A DNA stretch of 64,000 nt, taken from positions 62,001-126,000 of the forward strand of contig CALSLN010000008.1 of NCBI GenBank assembly GCA_943787205.1, given 5' to 3'. Position 1 is the stretch's first letter, and the number at the start of each line of letters is the position of its first letter. This stretch comes from an uncultured Rhodospirillaceae bacterium (GTDB lineage Bacteria; Pseudomonadota; Alphaproteobacteria; Rhodospirillales; Rhodospirillaceae). Positions 36,915 through 49,678 of this stretch are shown here, piece after piece. Position numbers and translations under genes: made by a program. Below the pieces are notes generated by a model, which made no database searches, was not told the origin of the DNA, and saw only the letters and a list, made by a program, of their open reading frames with translations.

Positions 36915-37471
36915 CCAGGCTTTTGATTACACGGCATCGGGCCATCGGCCTTAACAACGCAAATACGTTGTCGCACGGCTGGACGAGGCTCGTGCTCAGC
37001 ACAGTGCTCATACGCCACCACATGAAGATGTCTGCCAAAGGCATCCAGCAATTCCCCAGGCTTCAATAGAAATTCTGGATTTCTGGGCCGACCCAACTTT
37101 TCATTCCCCTCACCAAACGTCTCGATCAAGAGCACGCCCCCAGGCGCCAAAGCCTCAATGAGATGAGGAAAATGAGGGCGATGAAGATAGTTGGTCATGA
37201 CGATGCCGTCGAAGCTAGATGCCGAGAATGGCCATGCTTCTGCTTCCAAGTCGACTTCCACACGATTCAGGTTTGGCTGGTCGGTAAATGCGGACATATC
37301 AACATCAGCAGCCGTGACAGTGTAGCCATGCTCGAGCAGTGCATGCGTATGCCGGCCGTGCCCAGCGGCAACATCTAGAACACCACCTCCCGGCCTCATC
37401 AAATGCATAAAACGCATAATCCATGGCGAAGGGGGAATATTTTCATTCGTCGGGCGGTCAAAGCTAGCCAT
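36911..37471 (-). CDS. Small SAM-dependent methyltransferase (TehB-like)
   Basis: 186 residues, class I fold: PGGGVLDVAAGHGRHTHALLEHG (motif I), VTAADVDMSAF, FDGIVMTNYLHRPHF, and APGGVLLIETFGEGNE. This resembles the TehB/YchN-type small methyltransferases. Substrate unknown. ATG start. Converges with the GGDEF gene. Confidence 0.78.
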   Translation of the reverse strand: MASFDRPTNENIPPSPWIMRFMHLMRPGGGVLDVAAGHGRHTHALLEHGYTVTAADVDMSAFTDQPNLNRVEVDLEAEAWPFSASSFDGIVMTNYLHRPHFPHLIEALAPGGVLLIETFGEGNEKLGRPRNPEFLLKPGELLDAFGRHLHVVAYEHCAEHEPRPAVRQRICVVKADGPMPCNQKPG

Positions 37472-37571
37472 ATTTTCTAAATTTTCCGCCCCGCCTGTGT
37501 AACGCGCATCTGTTCATCGACTCTTACCGTCGGACAAAGGTAGCATGACGCAAATTCAGGAGAATTACTCA

Positions 37572-38795
37572 ATGCTACGTTCGCTATTTCTAACCTTAGG
37601 CCTTGTAGCCGCTCTCATGGCAATGTCATCCGCCTCAAGTGCGCAAGACGCGAGAGCACTGCATGACCGCATCATCACTTTTGATGCCGAAATGGATATT
37701 CCTTTCGAGTTCATGGACGACGGCAACGATGTTGGCCAAGACACAGTAATGCAAGTTGACCTACCGAAGATGGATCGCGGTGGATTGGACGGCGCTCTTT
37801 TCGTGAACTGGGTTCTACAACAGGAACGGACTCCATCAGCATACGCGAAAGCACGCTCAGACGCGGAACGGAAGTTCTCCGCCATCGAGAAAATGGTCCA
37901 GACCTATCCAGACAGAATTGGATTGGCTCGCACCGCTGACGAAGCAGAAATGCTTGTCGCGGAAGGAAAGCACTTTGCCGTTATGGGGTTGGTCAACGCC
38001 TGGCCTATCGGACCAGACCTGACATGGTTACCGGAATTATTTGGTCGCGGGCTGCGCAACATCACCCTCACTCATGCTGGGCACAATCAGTTCGCAGACT
38101 CATCCAGGCCGCAAGCACGGCTCAAAGATGACAAGCAAGAACATGTCGGACTCTCTGAGTTGGGCCGTAGTCTCGTTAGAGAAATGAATGCTCTTGGCAT
38201 TATTGTTGATGTCTCTCAGGTCACGCCACAGGTTGTGTTCCAAAGCGCTGAACTTTCCAGCGCACCGATTATTGCGTCACATTCCGGCATCAAAGCTGTC
38301 ATCAACACGTCGCGCAACCTGAGTGATTCCGAGATGGGCGCCATTAAAAACACTGGAGGCGCAGTCGGCATCGTTGCCTTTTCTAGCTATCTAAAAGAAT
38401 CCCCCCCAGGCAAGAGAGAAGCCTTTGGCAAAATAATGGGTGAATACGGAACCACGAACGTCGCAGAAATCACGGCTGCGTTCTCGCCCGAGAAAGTCGC
38501 ACAATTTAAGATCGACTTCGCAGCCTATGAAGACACTTTCCCCCCGGCGACTGTTGCCGATTATGTCGACTCGATTGCCTATGCTGTGAATTTGCTCGGC
38601 ATAGAACATGTCATGATCAGTTCAGACATGGAGCATGGCGGCGGCATCACGGGCTGGATGCATGCAGGTGAAGCCTCTGGCGTCACCGAAGAGCTTGTTT
38701 CCCGCGGCTATACTGAAGATCAGATCGCCAAACTATGGTGGGGCAATTTTGCTCGCGTGTGGCGTGCTGTGGAGGCCGCAGCAAACGAATCGTGA
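37572..38795 (+). CDS. M19 membrane-dipeptidase-like protein with altered metal ligands
   Basis: 407 residues, signal peptide 1-24 (SASSAQ). It has the M19 fold, with LRNITLTHAGHNQFADSS, IIASHSGIKAV and ISSDMEHGGGITGW. Compared with active M19 enzymes and with the paralog at 45100, three zinc ligands are changed: the HxD motif is DAEMD (His to Glu), the bridging Glu of IENG is LVNA, and VDVSH is VDVSQ. It is therefore probably not a functional dipeptidase. ATG at 37572 follows AGGAG with 9-base spacing; the frame is open to 37545. Precedes the mutase operon by 92 bases. Confidence 0.84.
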   Translation: MLRSLFLTLGLVAALMAMSSASSAQDARALHDRIITFDAEMDIPFEFMDDGNDVGQDTVMQVDLPKMDRGGLDGALFVNWVLQQERTPSAYAKARSDAERKFSAIEKMVQTYPDRIGLARTADEAEMLVAEGKHFAVMGLVNAWPIGPDLTWLPELFGRGLRNITLTHAGHNQFADSSRPQARLKDDKQEHVGLSELGRSLVREMNALGIIVDVSQVTPQVVFQSAELSSAPIIASHSGIKAVINTSRNLSDSEMGAIKNTGGAVGIVAFSSYLKESPPGKREAFGKIMGEYGTTNVAEITAAFSPEKVAQFKIDFAAYEDTFPPATVADYVDSIAYAVNLLGIEHVMISSDMEHGGGITGWMHAGEASGVTEELVSRGYTEDQIAKLWWGNFARVWRAVEAAANES

Positions 38796-38887
38796 GATTT
38801 GACGCAGTGCAGCAAAAAGCCTAAGAATTTAAGGATACTAGGCGTTTAGCGCCCGTTTTCCCAGATTCTCTTAGGTGGAGCAAAGCG

Positions 38888-40938
38888 GTGACCAAGCCGA
38901 CGGCACTCGATACAGACCCTTTGGATTTAGCCGCTGATTTTCCGGCGGCAGACCCCCAAGCGTGGATGGCCCTCGTTGAAAAATCTTTGGGTGGCCGCCC
39001 CTATGAAAAACTGACGTCAAAAAGCTACGACGGCATAGAGATCAAACCTCTCTATACGCAACAGGACTCTGTCGCAGGCAAAGCCATGCCGGGTGTATCG
39101 CCGTATACCCGCGGCGCTTCTTTGCTGGGAGCTGCAACGACGGGCTGGGACATCAGATGTTTATCGTCTCACCCCGACCCCGCTGCCGCAAACCGGCAAA
39201 TTCTAGAAGATTTACAAAAAGGTGCGACGTCGATCTGGCTCAAACTTGATCCGACGGGCAAGGCCGGCACTGTCATTAAATCTCGCGCCGATCTAGAAAC
39301 CCTTCTCGACGGGGTTTTTCTCGACCTCGCCCCCATTGTGCTCGACCCAGGCGGGCCATCCCTACCCCCAGCCGCGTACTTGATGGATCTGCTCTCTCGC
39401 AAAGGAATTTCTGCCGACTCCTTCTCAGGAAACTTCGGTGCCGACCCGCTGAGCACTTTGGCTGCCGTTGGCAAAGTCATCGTGCCCATGGACACCTTAC
39501 TAGGGCGCATGGCTGACCTAACGGCCTACGTCGCCAAGACCTATCCGAATGCCAAGAGCTTGAACATATCGACGGCCGCGTACCACAACGCCGGTTGCTC
39601 TGAGGCACAAGAATTGGCAATTGCCATGGCAACGGCGGTCGAATATTTGCGTCACCTGTCAAAAGCCGGACTAGAAATCGATGACGCCTGCCGTCAGATC
39701 GCTTTTACACTGACCTGTGACACTGACATTTTCTTGACCATGGCAAAGCTTCGGGCCGCTCGGCAGCTTTGGGCTCGCGTCGCGGATGTGTGTGGGGCTT
39801 CAGATTCAAGTCAGACAGCACCGTTTTATGCCTTAACAGCACCGCGCATGATGAGCGAACGCGACCCATGGGTTAACATGCTGAGAACCACTGCCGCTTG
39901 CTTTGGTGCGGGAGCAGGTGGGGCCGAGGCCGTAACAGTCTTGCCGTTTGAACATGCCGTAGGGTTACCGACAGCATTGGGGCGGCGCATTGCCCGCAAC
40001 ACGCAAATCATTCTTCAGGAAGAATCGGCCATCAATAAAGTCGTCGACCCTGTCGGTGGATCCTGGATGGTTGAGTCTTTAACTGATGAACTCGCCTTGT
40101 CAGCCTGGTCAATGTTCCAAAAAATCGAAAAAGACGGCGGGATGGCAAAAGCTTTAGCCAATGGCACGATCGCAGCACAAATTGCAGAAACAGAACTGCT
40201 GCGCGCGAAGAACATTTCCACCCGTAAAGATGCGCTTACCGGCGTAAGCGAATTTCCCAATCTCTCAGAAGACCCTGTTGAAATTGAGACCCCTGACATT
40301 TCTAAGGTCATCGCTGCTGCAGACAGCCGCGCCACTGGCGCAGTTAGCAAAGCCGAAAACTTGCCGGAGCATAGTGATGGCGCGCTTATGGCAGCGCTCG
40401 TTCAAGCTGCAGCAAACGATACATCTGCAGCAAGTATCGGCGCAGCCCTTAAAGGAACACCAACCACTATTGCGCCCTTAGCACAGCACCGCCTTGCCGA
40501 AGATTACGAGGCCTTACGAGATGCAAGTGATCGCCACTTAGACTCGACTGGAGCGCGACCAAAAGTATTCCTCGCAAACATTGGAAATGTTGCCGAGTTT
40601 ACGGCGCGCGCCTCCTTCTCACAAAACCTATTCGAAGCCGGAGGGGTTGAAGCTGTTTCAGGAGCCGGTGGCGACACATCTACTGCAATCACTGCTGATT
40701 TTAAATCAAGCGGTGCAGGCCTTGCCGTTATTTGCTCCACGGATGCCCTTTACGCGGATCACGCCGAATCTCTCGCCACCGATTTAAAAGCGGCGGGTGC
40801 GACTAGGGTATATCTTGCTGGGCGCAACAGAGAACTGGAAGGCGCATTGCGCGCCGCTGGCGTTGACGAGTTTGTTTACATGGGCTGTGACGTACTGGCC
40901 GTCCTAAGAGAAGCACACCAAAGCTTGGGAGTAGTAGC

Positions 40939-40942
<4 letters not shown>
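38888..40942 (+). CDS. mutA: Methylmalonyl-CoA mutase small (beta) subunit
   Basis: 684 residues from GTG, with GGTGGAG upstream. Mutase TIM-barrel marks: [56 protein letters not shown] and [14 protein letters not shown]. The C-terminal B12-like domain lacks the DxHxxG cobalamin motif, as usual in the non-catalytic subunit. Pairs with mutB (4-base overlap) to interconvert methylmalonyl-CoA and succinyl-CoA in propionate catabolism. Confidence 0.92.
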
Positions 40943-43143
<2,201 letters not shown>

Positions 43144-43153
43144 GACGAAAACG

Positions 43154-44167
43154 ATGTCGGCCGACACCGCAAACACCTCAGCCGCTCGACCTCGCCTGTC
43201 CATCGATGAGTATGTTTCAGGCGTTACATCTGGCGACAGAGCAAAACTCGCTCAAGCAATCACATTGATCGAAAGCCGAAAGCCCGAGCATCAAGACCAA
43301 GCACAGGCGCTACTCCTTGAACTGGCACCACTGGCAGGAAAATCGATCAGGGTCGGTATCTCTGGCGTGCCAGGGGCCGGCAAGAGCACCTTTATTGACA
43401 CACTGGGCACCAATCTGACCGGAGACAGGCACAAAGTTGCTGTACTTGCCGTGGACCCAACATCGGCACGGACCGGCGGCTCAATCCTCGGCGACAAGAC
43501 CCGCATGGCTAACCTCGCAACAAATCCTAACGCCTTTATCCGCCCGTCACCGACATCAGGCACACTCGGCGGAGTCACACGCACAACCAGAGAAACGATA
43601 CTGGTTTGCGAAGCCGCAGGCTTTGACATCGTCCTCGTCGAAACCGTGGGTGTTGGTCAATCAGAAGTCGCGGTCTCTGAAATGGTCGATTTCTTTATGG
43701 TGTTGCTCATTGCAGGCGCGGGTGACGAACTTCAAGGTATCAAAAAAGGTGTCCTTGAGATTGCCGATATGATCGCGCTGAACAAAGCGGACGGCGACAA
43801 CGAAACCAAAGCCAAAGTATCCGCCGCAGAGTACCAGCACGCGCTCAGAATCATCACGCCGAAAGATAAAGATTGGACTCCACCCGTCATTACCATTAGC
43901 GCGTTAGAAAACCGTGGCCTAGACGACCTGTGGTCCAGAATCACACAACGTCATGGGCAACTTACCGACGGTGGTGGCTTGGCCACCATGCGCCAACAAC
44001 AACAGGTACGATGGATGTGGGCTATGGTCGAAGACCGGCTAACCGAAAAGCTCAAGTCGCACCCGGACATCAAAGCAATGGTACCAGGCTTAGAATCAGC
44101 CGTGACGGACGGCAGCATGACACCCGCCCTGGCCGTGGATAAGATGCTCAAAGCGTTTGGGGTTTAA
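43154..44167 (+). CDS. meaB: MeaB/ArgK G-protein chaperone of methylmalonyl-CoA mutase
   Basis: 337 residues of the SIMIBI GTPase class. P-loop GVPGAGKSTFIDTLG, VLAVDPTSARTGGSILGDKTRM, a Walker-B-like DIVLVETVGVGQSE and NKADGDN. It loads and protects B12 in the mutase. ATG at 43154 has AGGA upstream and gives MSADTANTS; a frame opening at 43133 overlaps mutB and has no better start. Same transcript as mutA and mutB. Confidence 0.93.
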   Translation: MSADTANTSAARPRLSIDEYVSGVTSGDRAKLAQAITLIESRKPEHQDQAQALLLELAPLAGKSIRVGISGVPGAGKSTFIDTLGTNLTGDRHKVAVLAVDPTSARTGGSILGDKTRMANLATNPNAFIRPSPTSGTLGGVTRTTRETILVCEAAGFDIVLVETVGVGQSEVAVSEMVDFFMVLLIAGAGDELQGIKKGVLEIADMIALNKADGDNETKAKVSAAEYQHALRIITPKDKDWTPPVITISALENRGLDDLWSRITQRHGQLTDGGGLATMRQQQQVRWMWAMVEDRLTEKLKSHPDIKAMVPGLESAVTDGSMTPALAVDKMLKAFGV

Positions 44168-44170
44168 AGC

Positions 44171-45046
44171 ATGCCTGCACCCTCTCAATGTGATGACTGC
44201 TACGTCTTAACCATTCAGTGCCCCGACACCATTGGCATCGTCGCAGCTGTTTCCACTTTTCTTGCCGAACAGAATGCATTCATTACTGAGAGTGCCCATT
44301 ACGGAGACCCTGACACTGGCTGCTTCTTTATGCGGACGGTCTTCAAAGCCGGCGGCACAGAAGCACTTTCACGCGACGTGATCTGCAACGGGTTTTCAGC
44401 TTTAGCCGGTCAATTTGACATGACCTGGGATCTTTTTGGGTCGCAGGAAAAAGTAAAAACAGTTATTGCGGTATCCAAGTTTGGGCACTGCCTCAACGAC
44501 CTCCTCCATCGCGTGAAAATTGCTGCGATCCCTTTGGAGGTTACCGCCGTCGTTTCCAATCACGAGACGTTTCGCGACCTGGTCGAATGGCACGAAATCC
44601 CATTTCACCACCTTTCCGTCACAGCCAATACAAAGGAAGGCCAGGAAGAGAAACTTCTAGAGATCATCTCTTCAACAGAGACGGAGCTACTGGTGTTAGC
44701 CCGCTACATGCAGATTCTCTCGACTGAAACCTGCGCTAAATTGCCCGGACGAATAATCAATATTCACCATTCTTTTTTGCCAGGCTTCAAGGGCGCACGG
44801 CCGTATCATCAGGCACATGCCCGCGGCGTTAAAATTATTGGCGCAACTGCCCACTACGTGACGCCGGACCTCGACGAAGGTCCGATCATTGAGCAAGCCG
44901 TAGAACGCGTGGATCACACATTGAGCCCCGATGACCTCGTTCTCTTAGGACGCGACACCGAAAGCTCAGTGCTCTCGCGCGCCGTACGCTGGCATGCAGA
45001 ACGGCGAGTCCTCTTGAATGGCACGAAGACAGTGGTCTTTCGCTAG
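44171..45046 (+). CDS. purU: Formyltetrahydrofolate deformylase
   Basis: 291 residues: ACT domain at 10-85 (YVLTIQCPDTIGIVAAVSTFL) and a formyltransferase-like C-terminal domain with IINIHHSFLPGFKGARPYHQA and AHYVTPDLDEGPIIEQ, carrying the catalytic His and Asp. Hydrolyses 10-formyl-THF to formate and THF, providing formate for purines. It lies 3 bases after meaB, so it is probably in the mutase operon; a metabolic link between the two is not established here. Confidence 0.92.
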   Translation: MPAPSQCDDCYVLTIQCPDTIGIVAAVSTFLAEQNAFITESAHYGDPDTGCFFMRTVFKAGGTEALSRDVICNGFSALAGQFDMTWDLFGSQEKVKTVIAVSKFGHCLNDLLHRVKIAAIPLEVTAVVSNHETFRDLVEWHEIPFHHLSVTANTKEGQEEKLLEIISSTETELLVLARYMQILSTETCAKLPGRIINIHHSFLPGFKGARPYHQAHARGVKIIGATAHYVTPDLDEGPIIEQAVERVDHTLSPDDLVLLGRDTESSVLSRAVRWHAERRVLLNGTKTVVFR

Positions 45047-45099
45047 ATAAGGCGGCTATTCTTGCAGGTCCCGAGACCTTAACTGCGATGGAGCCCGCC

Positions 45100-46344
45100 A
45101 TGCGCGCCCTGATATTGACTACGACACTCGCGCTGTTCGCTTTCAGCAGCTCCGCCGCCAGTCCCAACCAAGACATTATCGATAAGGCGCGTGGTATTCA
45201 TCAGCGGGTCATCACCGTCGATACGCATGTGGATATCCCACCCAACTTCGCAACGGCAGCCTACGACCCCATGAAGCCAGGACCGCGTGGTCAGCAGGTG
45301 CACATCCCGACCATGATTGAAGGCGGCCTGGATGCCACCTTCATCATTGTCTTTGTCGGCCAGGGTCCACGTACAGACGCTGGATACGCTAAGGCATTGT
45401 CAGACGCATTCGTGAAGTTTGCAGCCATCCATCGCGTCACAAGCGACATGTACCCAGATCAAATTGAATTAGCGAGAACAGCCGATGACGTACGCCGCAT
45501 CGATGCAGCCGGCAAGAAAGTCGCTCTTATTGGAATCGAGAACGGCTACCCCATGGGAAAAGACCTGCGGTTGCTGGATCAGTTCTACGATTATGGCGCC
45601 CGCTACTTGGGTCTTATTCATACAGGGCACAACGATCTTGGCGATTCATCCGTCCCCAATCGGCGGCGCGGAGAACCTGACGAGGAGCACGGTGGAATTA
45701 CCGACTTAGGCCGTCAAGTCGTGCGTCGCCTGAACGAGCTTGGCATCATGGTCGACGTATCTCATGCATCGAAACAAACGTCATTGGACATTATTGCGGA
45801 ATCAAAAGCCCCAGTGATCGCATCTCACTCAAGTCTCGAAGGGGTTTATGACCACCCACGCAACATGAGCGATGAAGAGCTCATGGCCATAAAAAAATCA
45901 AATGGCGTTGTTCAGGTCGTCGCATTCGACAGTTACCTGAGAGCCGTTCCCCAAGGCAAGCAAGATGCGATTGCGGCGCTTTGGAAAAACATGGGCATTA
46001 AATCGTTTGGCGAATTCCGGAAGTTAGCCGGCGACGACTTAGAAACATATGACGCAAGAATGGCCGAGATTGAGCTCGAGTTCCCCAAAGCTGGGATCAA
46101 GGACTTAGCTGACCATATCGATTACGCAGTTGAGAAAGTAGGTATTGAGCACGTCGGCATAGCCTCCGACTTTAACGGTGGCGGCGGCATAGACGGTTGG
46201 TCTGACGCCTCGGAAACGTTCAACGTCACACTGGAATTGGTGCAGCGAGGGTACAATGAAGAACAGATTGCCAAACTATGGGGCGGCAATCTGCTTCGCG
46301 TGCTCGCAGACGTTGAAGCTTATGCAAAAGGGTCAAAGGGCTAG
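45100..46344 (+). CDS. M19 membrane dipeptidase (dehydropeptidase family)
   Basis: 414 residues with a signal peptide (residues 1-19). Metal ligands are intact: VDTHVDIP (HxD), IGIENGYP (Glu), MVDVSHAS (His) and IASHSS (His), and the Asp in IASDFNGG. Active M19 enzymes cleave dipeptides, including some D-amino-acid and beta-lactam-like bonds. ATG at 45100 has GGAG upstream; an ATG at 45088 lacks a ribosome site. Paralog of the altered gene at 37572; the two flank the mutase operon. Confidence 0.86.
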   Translation: MRALILTTTLALFAFSSSAASPNQDIIDKARGIHQRVITVDTHVDIPPNFATAAYDPMKPGPRGQQVHIPTMIEGGLDATFIIVFVGQGPRTDAGYAKALSDAFVKFAAIHRVTSDMYPDQIELARTADDVRRIDAAGKKVALIGIENGYPMGKDLRLLDQFYDYGARYLGLIHTGHNDLGDSSVPNRRRGEPDEEHGGITDLGRQVVRRLNELGIMVDVSHASKQTSLDIIAESKAPVIASHSSLEGVYDHPRNMSDEELMAIKKSNGVVQVVAFDSYLRAVPQGKQDAIAALWKNMGIKSFGEFRKLAGDDLETYDARMAEIELEFPKAGIKDLADHIDYAVEKVGIEHVGIASDFNGGGGIDGWSDASETFNVTLELVQRGYNEEQIAKLWGGNLLRVLADVEAYAKGSKG

Positions 46345-46386
46345 CCGCTCTTTTAAGACCCCAGCACCAAACGTTTTTAAACCCGC

Positions 46387-47283
46387 ATGGACCCAACACG
46401 CACACCGTTGACGGTTGGCCAAGAAATGACTCTGGCCTGGACCCGAATGTACTCGTCAATGATGACGAACGCGTTCGGATGGCACCTGGGCAATGCAGAC
46501 CATCTCGCTGCGCACACGTACGGTCCGCACCCGGACGAATGCCTAGATATTATGATACCGGGCGAGCCTGCATCGGGATTACCCATCATCTTTATTCATG
46601 GCGGTGGTTGGACCATGGGCTCGAAAGACGCTTATAGGAACGACCTAGAGCAGCTGCGGACGGCTGGTCGCACGGTATTTAATGTGGAATATCCGAAGGC
46701 GCCAGAACGCCCACACCCCTTTATGTTGGGATCAATTCTCTCCGCACTACAATGGATAAAGCGCGAGCAAGGTGTGGCTCAGGCCCACCTCGTTGGCGAT
46801 TCAGCCGGTGGCACTTTAGCAATTATGGCCGCGCTCCTTATCTTGAATGACACGTTACGCGCGCCACTCGGTGAGGCTTATACCGATGTAAACACACCCG
46901 CCATTGCCTCGGTTTCAAGCCTCTATGGTGTGCTCGACCGGCAATCATGCTTTGACACAAATGTTCCTGGCGGAAGTGCAATGCTGGCGGCTTACGGTGG
47001 CCAAGAGGTTTTGAAACAAACCGTGGATGCTGATCACGCGATTACACCGATGGACTTAGAGTTCAAAAATCACCCGCCCTGTTTTCTCGCGGTGGGCAGT
47101 GAAGATATTTTACTCGCATCATCTGAGCTCTACAGAGACCGATTAGTAGAAGAAGGCGTCTCGCATCGCTACAAGGCGTACGACGGCGCCGTGCATGGAT
47201 TCTTGAGTTCATCGTTTGATCCGCAGCGGACCGAACTCTTGAGTGATATTCTCGATTTCATATCTGAATTCGACGCGCCTTAA
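46387..47283 (+). CDS. Alpha/beta hydrolase, esterase type
   Basis: 298 residues of the hormone-sensitive-lipase/kynurenine-formamidase-like group. Oxyanion motif IIFIHGGGWTMGSK near residue 70 and nucleophile elbow HLVGDSAGGTLA near 140; candidate acidic residue in VGSEDILLASSEL and catalytic His in DGAVHGFLS. No signal peptide. Substrate unknown. Follows the M19 gene by 42 bases and overlaps the convergent binding-protein gene by 4 bases. Confidence 0.82.
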   Translation: MDPTRTPLTVGQEMTLAWTRMYSSMMTNAFGWHLGNADHLAAHTYGPHPDECLDIMIPGEPASGLPIIFIHGGGWTMGSKDAYRNDLEQLRTAGRTVFNVEYPKAPERPHPFMLGSILSALQWIKREQGVAQAHLVGDSAGGTLAIMAALLILNDTLRAPLGEAYTDVNTPAIASVSSLYGVLDRQSCFDTNVPGGSAMLAAYGGQEVLKQTVDADHAITPMDLEFKNHPPCFLAVGSEDILLASSELYRDRLVEEGVSHRYKAYDGAVHGFLSSSFDPQRTELLSDILDFISEFDAP

Positions 47284-48797
47284 TCAATCAGATCGATTTC
47301 ATTGTAATTGATATAGCCATGCATTTGGCGATAGCCGGTCACGCGAGGTGAGAGACCTGCAAACTCAGGCGATTCGTGAAGGAAGATCGCTGGCGCTGAG
47401 TCACGCGTATACGCCATAAGCTCTTGGCGCAGCCTTAATCCTCGCTCTGGGTCCCATTCTGCCAGAGCCTCTTCAATCTTTGGCTGGATTGCCTCATCAC
47501 AGTGCCAAGCTGGCCTGCGAAGGCATGAATGCATCAACAACGGCCGCAATGCATCGAAGGTAGGCCAAGCTGGCCATATAACAGCGTGGGCGCCGGCACC
47601 ACCGTGATCGGGATCCCGCAGAATTGCTGTCAGGTAAGCAGATGCAGGTAACTGACGGATCTCCATGTAAACGCCGAGCCGCGCCAAGTCTGCAGCAACC
47701 TGCTGGAATAGCAGCGTGCTTGACCCCAAGCCCGTTTGAGTCAGAAACTCAAACGCGAAACCATCTGGATATCCCGCATCAGCGAGCAGCGACTTGGCCT
47801 TCTCTGGATCATAGGGATAAGGCTTAAGATCCGGATTGTATCCGTAGGCTTGGTGGGACACGCCCTGGGTCGCAGGTGTTGTTGCACCGCCAAATAAATT
47901 GGTAATAATCGCCTGCTTGTCGACGGCGTAGTTCAGGGCCTGACGCACCCGCACATCTGCCAACGGGCCGCCATGAACGGTGACGAAAGTAATGGCAGCG
48001 ACTGACGGATCAAGCCAACCCTTTGAAACAGCGCCGCCGGCCTCAACAGATAGCCGCTCGTCGGGTCCAAGACCGATCGCCACATCGACGCGCCCTGACA
48101 ATAGGGCTTGGACACGGCCTGAAATATCCGGCATGGTAATGATTTCTAGCCGATCAAGCTTAGGCGCATGCCACGAACTTTCGTTGGCCGTCATAGTGAT
48201 CTTTGATGCGCCCCAGCTCTCAACTTTAAAGGGGCCCGTACCAACGGGTGCCTCCGCATAACCCTGACGACCGAGCTCTCTGAATCTGGGTGCATCGACC
48301 ATAATGAGAGACCCGGTATAGTTGGGCATATTGGGTACCGGGGTCGTTGTTATTATCTCAGCGGTCAACCGGTCGAGAATCCTTACACCCTTTAAGAACT
48401 TTATTTCCCCGCGCACGCCATCTCGCACCGAAGCGTCGCTGGTGAGCCAATCAACCGCCGCTTTGATTGAGTCCGATGTGAGCGGCGTACCATTCGAAAA
48501 AGTCACACCATCGCGAAGGGTAAAACGCCACGTGTAGTCGTCGATGTTTTCCCAAGCCACTGCGAGCCATGGCATGAGGGTTCCATCACCATCAAACTTC
48601 ACTAAACCATCGTAGATAGCGCCCGTTGTAAAAACGGTTGGCCGCGCCGTAGAAGCGAAGGGATGGCCAAGAAACTGAGGGAGCGCGTTGACCGCCACAC
48701 GCAAGGTTTTCTCAGCCTGGGCAGGCGCGGCCCACATCACAATAGTCATTAGACAAGCTTGCAGGATGAGCTTAGGCGATAGCTTAAATTTCGTCAT
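47280..48797 (-). CDS. ABC substrate-binding protein, family 5 (peptide/nickel type)
   Basis: 505 residues with signal peptide (LILQACLMTIVMWAAPAQA). Family-5 marks: VFTTGAIYDGLVKFDGDGTLMPWLAVAWE, DYTWRFTLRDGVTFSNGTPLT and VRQALNYAVDKQAI. ATG at 48797 chosen; a TTG at 48803 adds two residues. Binds oligopeptides or similar ligands in the periplasm. No permease or ATPase gene is adjacent, so it is an orphan unless the partial ATPase at 63752 belongs to the same system, which cannot be shown. Confidence 0.86.
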   Translation of the reverse strand: MTKFKLSPKLILQACLMTIVMWAAPAQAEKTLRVAVNALPQFLGHPFASTARPTVFTTGAIYDGLVKFDGDGTLMPWLAVAWENIDDYTWRFTLRDGVTFSNGTPLTSDSIKAAVDWLTSDASVRDGVRGEIKFLKGVRILDRLTAEIITTTPVPNMPNYTGSLIMVDAPRFRELGRQGYAEAPVGTGPFKVESWGASKITMTANESSWHAPKLDRLEIITMPDISGRVQALLSGRVDVAIGLGPDERLSVEAGGAVSKGWLDPSVAAITFVTVHGGPLADVRVRQALNYAVDKQAIITNLFGGATTPATQGVSHQAYGYNPDLKPYPYDPEKAKSLLADAGYPDGFAFEFLTQTGLGSSTLLFQQVAADLARLGVYMEIRQLPASAYLTAILRDPDHGGAGAHAVIWPAWPTFDALRPLLMHSCLRRPAWHCDEAIQPKIEEALAEWDPERGLRLRQELMAYTRDSAPAIFLHESPEFAGLSPRVTGYRQMHGYINYNEIDLID

Positions 48798-49000
48798 ACA
48801 CAACAGACCTTGGGACCACGGCCCAACGAAACGCTAGGCTGACGCACAACTCATTCACACATTAATAGAACTATAAGCGGATGCACTTCGCCGACAACCA
48901 AACAGTTTCATTTCGGTCATTCTATGCCGCAGCATCCTTGCGCGGTCTATGTACTCATCGTACGAAGAGAAAACGCATACATAAGTAAGGGAGATTTAGG

Positions 49001-49378
49001 ATGCCGGATAAAAAAGAAAATCGCGGAGACCTCAATGAGGGGCTCGACTACGTCAAAGACCTCCCCGGATTCGAAAAAGGGCATCCCCACTATTTCAAAG
49101 ATGAAATGACCGATCATTTGCTTGAGATTTGCCTGCAGCTAGCCGGAGAGATTTGGGTCAACCGCGATCGGCAAACAGTGATGGAGCATCTACTCGCAAC
49201 CAAAGGCAAAGTGACGCCAGATATGATCGAAGAATTCAAGCCAGACGCTGAGTTGAAACAAGAGATGCGCGACGCCCGACTACTCTTCTCTCAAAGAATC
49301 TTTGGGAGCCTTTATGCAAATCTCGACGACCCAGGCGAGTCAGGCTTCCTGTCAGGCGTTCTGAAAGAAGAAGACTAG
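49001..49378 (+). CDS. Small helical protein, paralog of 34645-34944
   Basis: 125 residues, no signal peptide. Shares LAxExWxxxDRQxVxExLL and FKPDAELKQ with the 99-residue protein at 34645 and extends it with a C-terminal [13 protein letters not shown] tail. ATG with GGGAGA upstream. Stands alone between the family-5 binding protein and tRNA-Ser. Not recognised; two copies in one 15-kb span suggest a lineage-specific family. Confidence 0.7.
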   Translation: MPDKKENRGDLNEGLDYVKDLPGFEKGHPHYFKDEMTDHLLEICLQLAGEIWVNRDRQTVMEHLLATKGKVTPDMIEEFKPDAELKQEMRDARLLFSQRIFGSLYANLDDPGESGFLSGVLKEED

Positions 49379-49436
49379 CCAGAAATAGGGAGGCCAGTCC
49401 GAACTCAGATATTGCGGCGCACAATTTTCTAGAGAA

Positions 49437-49526
49437 TGGCGGAGGGAGTGGGATTCGAACCCACGATACGGTTTCCCGCATACACACTTTCCAGGCGTGC
49501 GCCTTCAACCACTCGGCCACCCCTCC
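49437..49526 (-). tRNA. tRNA-Ser (GGA anticodon)
   Basis: A 90-base class II tRNA on the minus strand with CCA encoded at the 3' end. Acceptor GGAGGGG pairs with TCCCTCC, discriminator G; the D-arm is GGCCGAGTGG; the anticodon loop reads CCTGGAAAG with anticodon GGA (codons UCC/UCU); the long variable arm and T-loop GGTTCGAATCC are present. Confidence 0.95.
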
Positions 49527-49678
49527 TGCTCAGAAGGCGCGGAACCTAGCGCAGGGATTGAGGTCTGGCAACGCCCAACAATTCTGTTTTTATTCGAAAC
49601 TACCGAGAAAAAGCTTGTAGTTTGAGAGTCTTGGACCTATAGTTGATCTTAAAGGGGAACTAAACAACTCAGGGACTG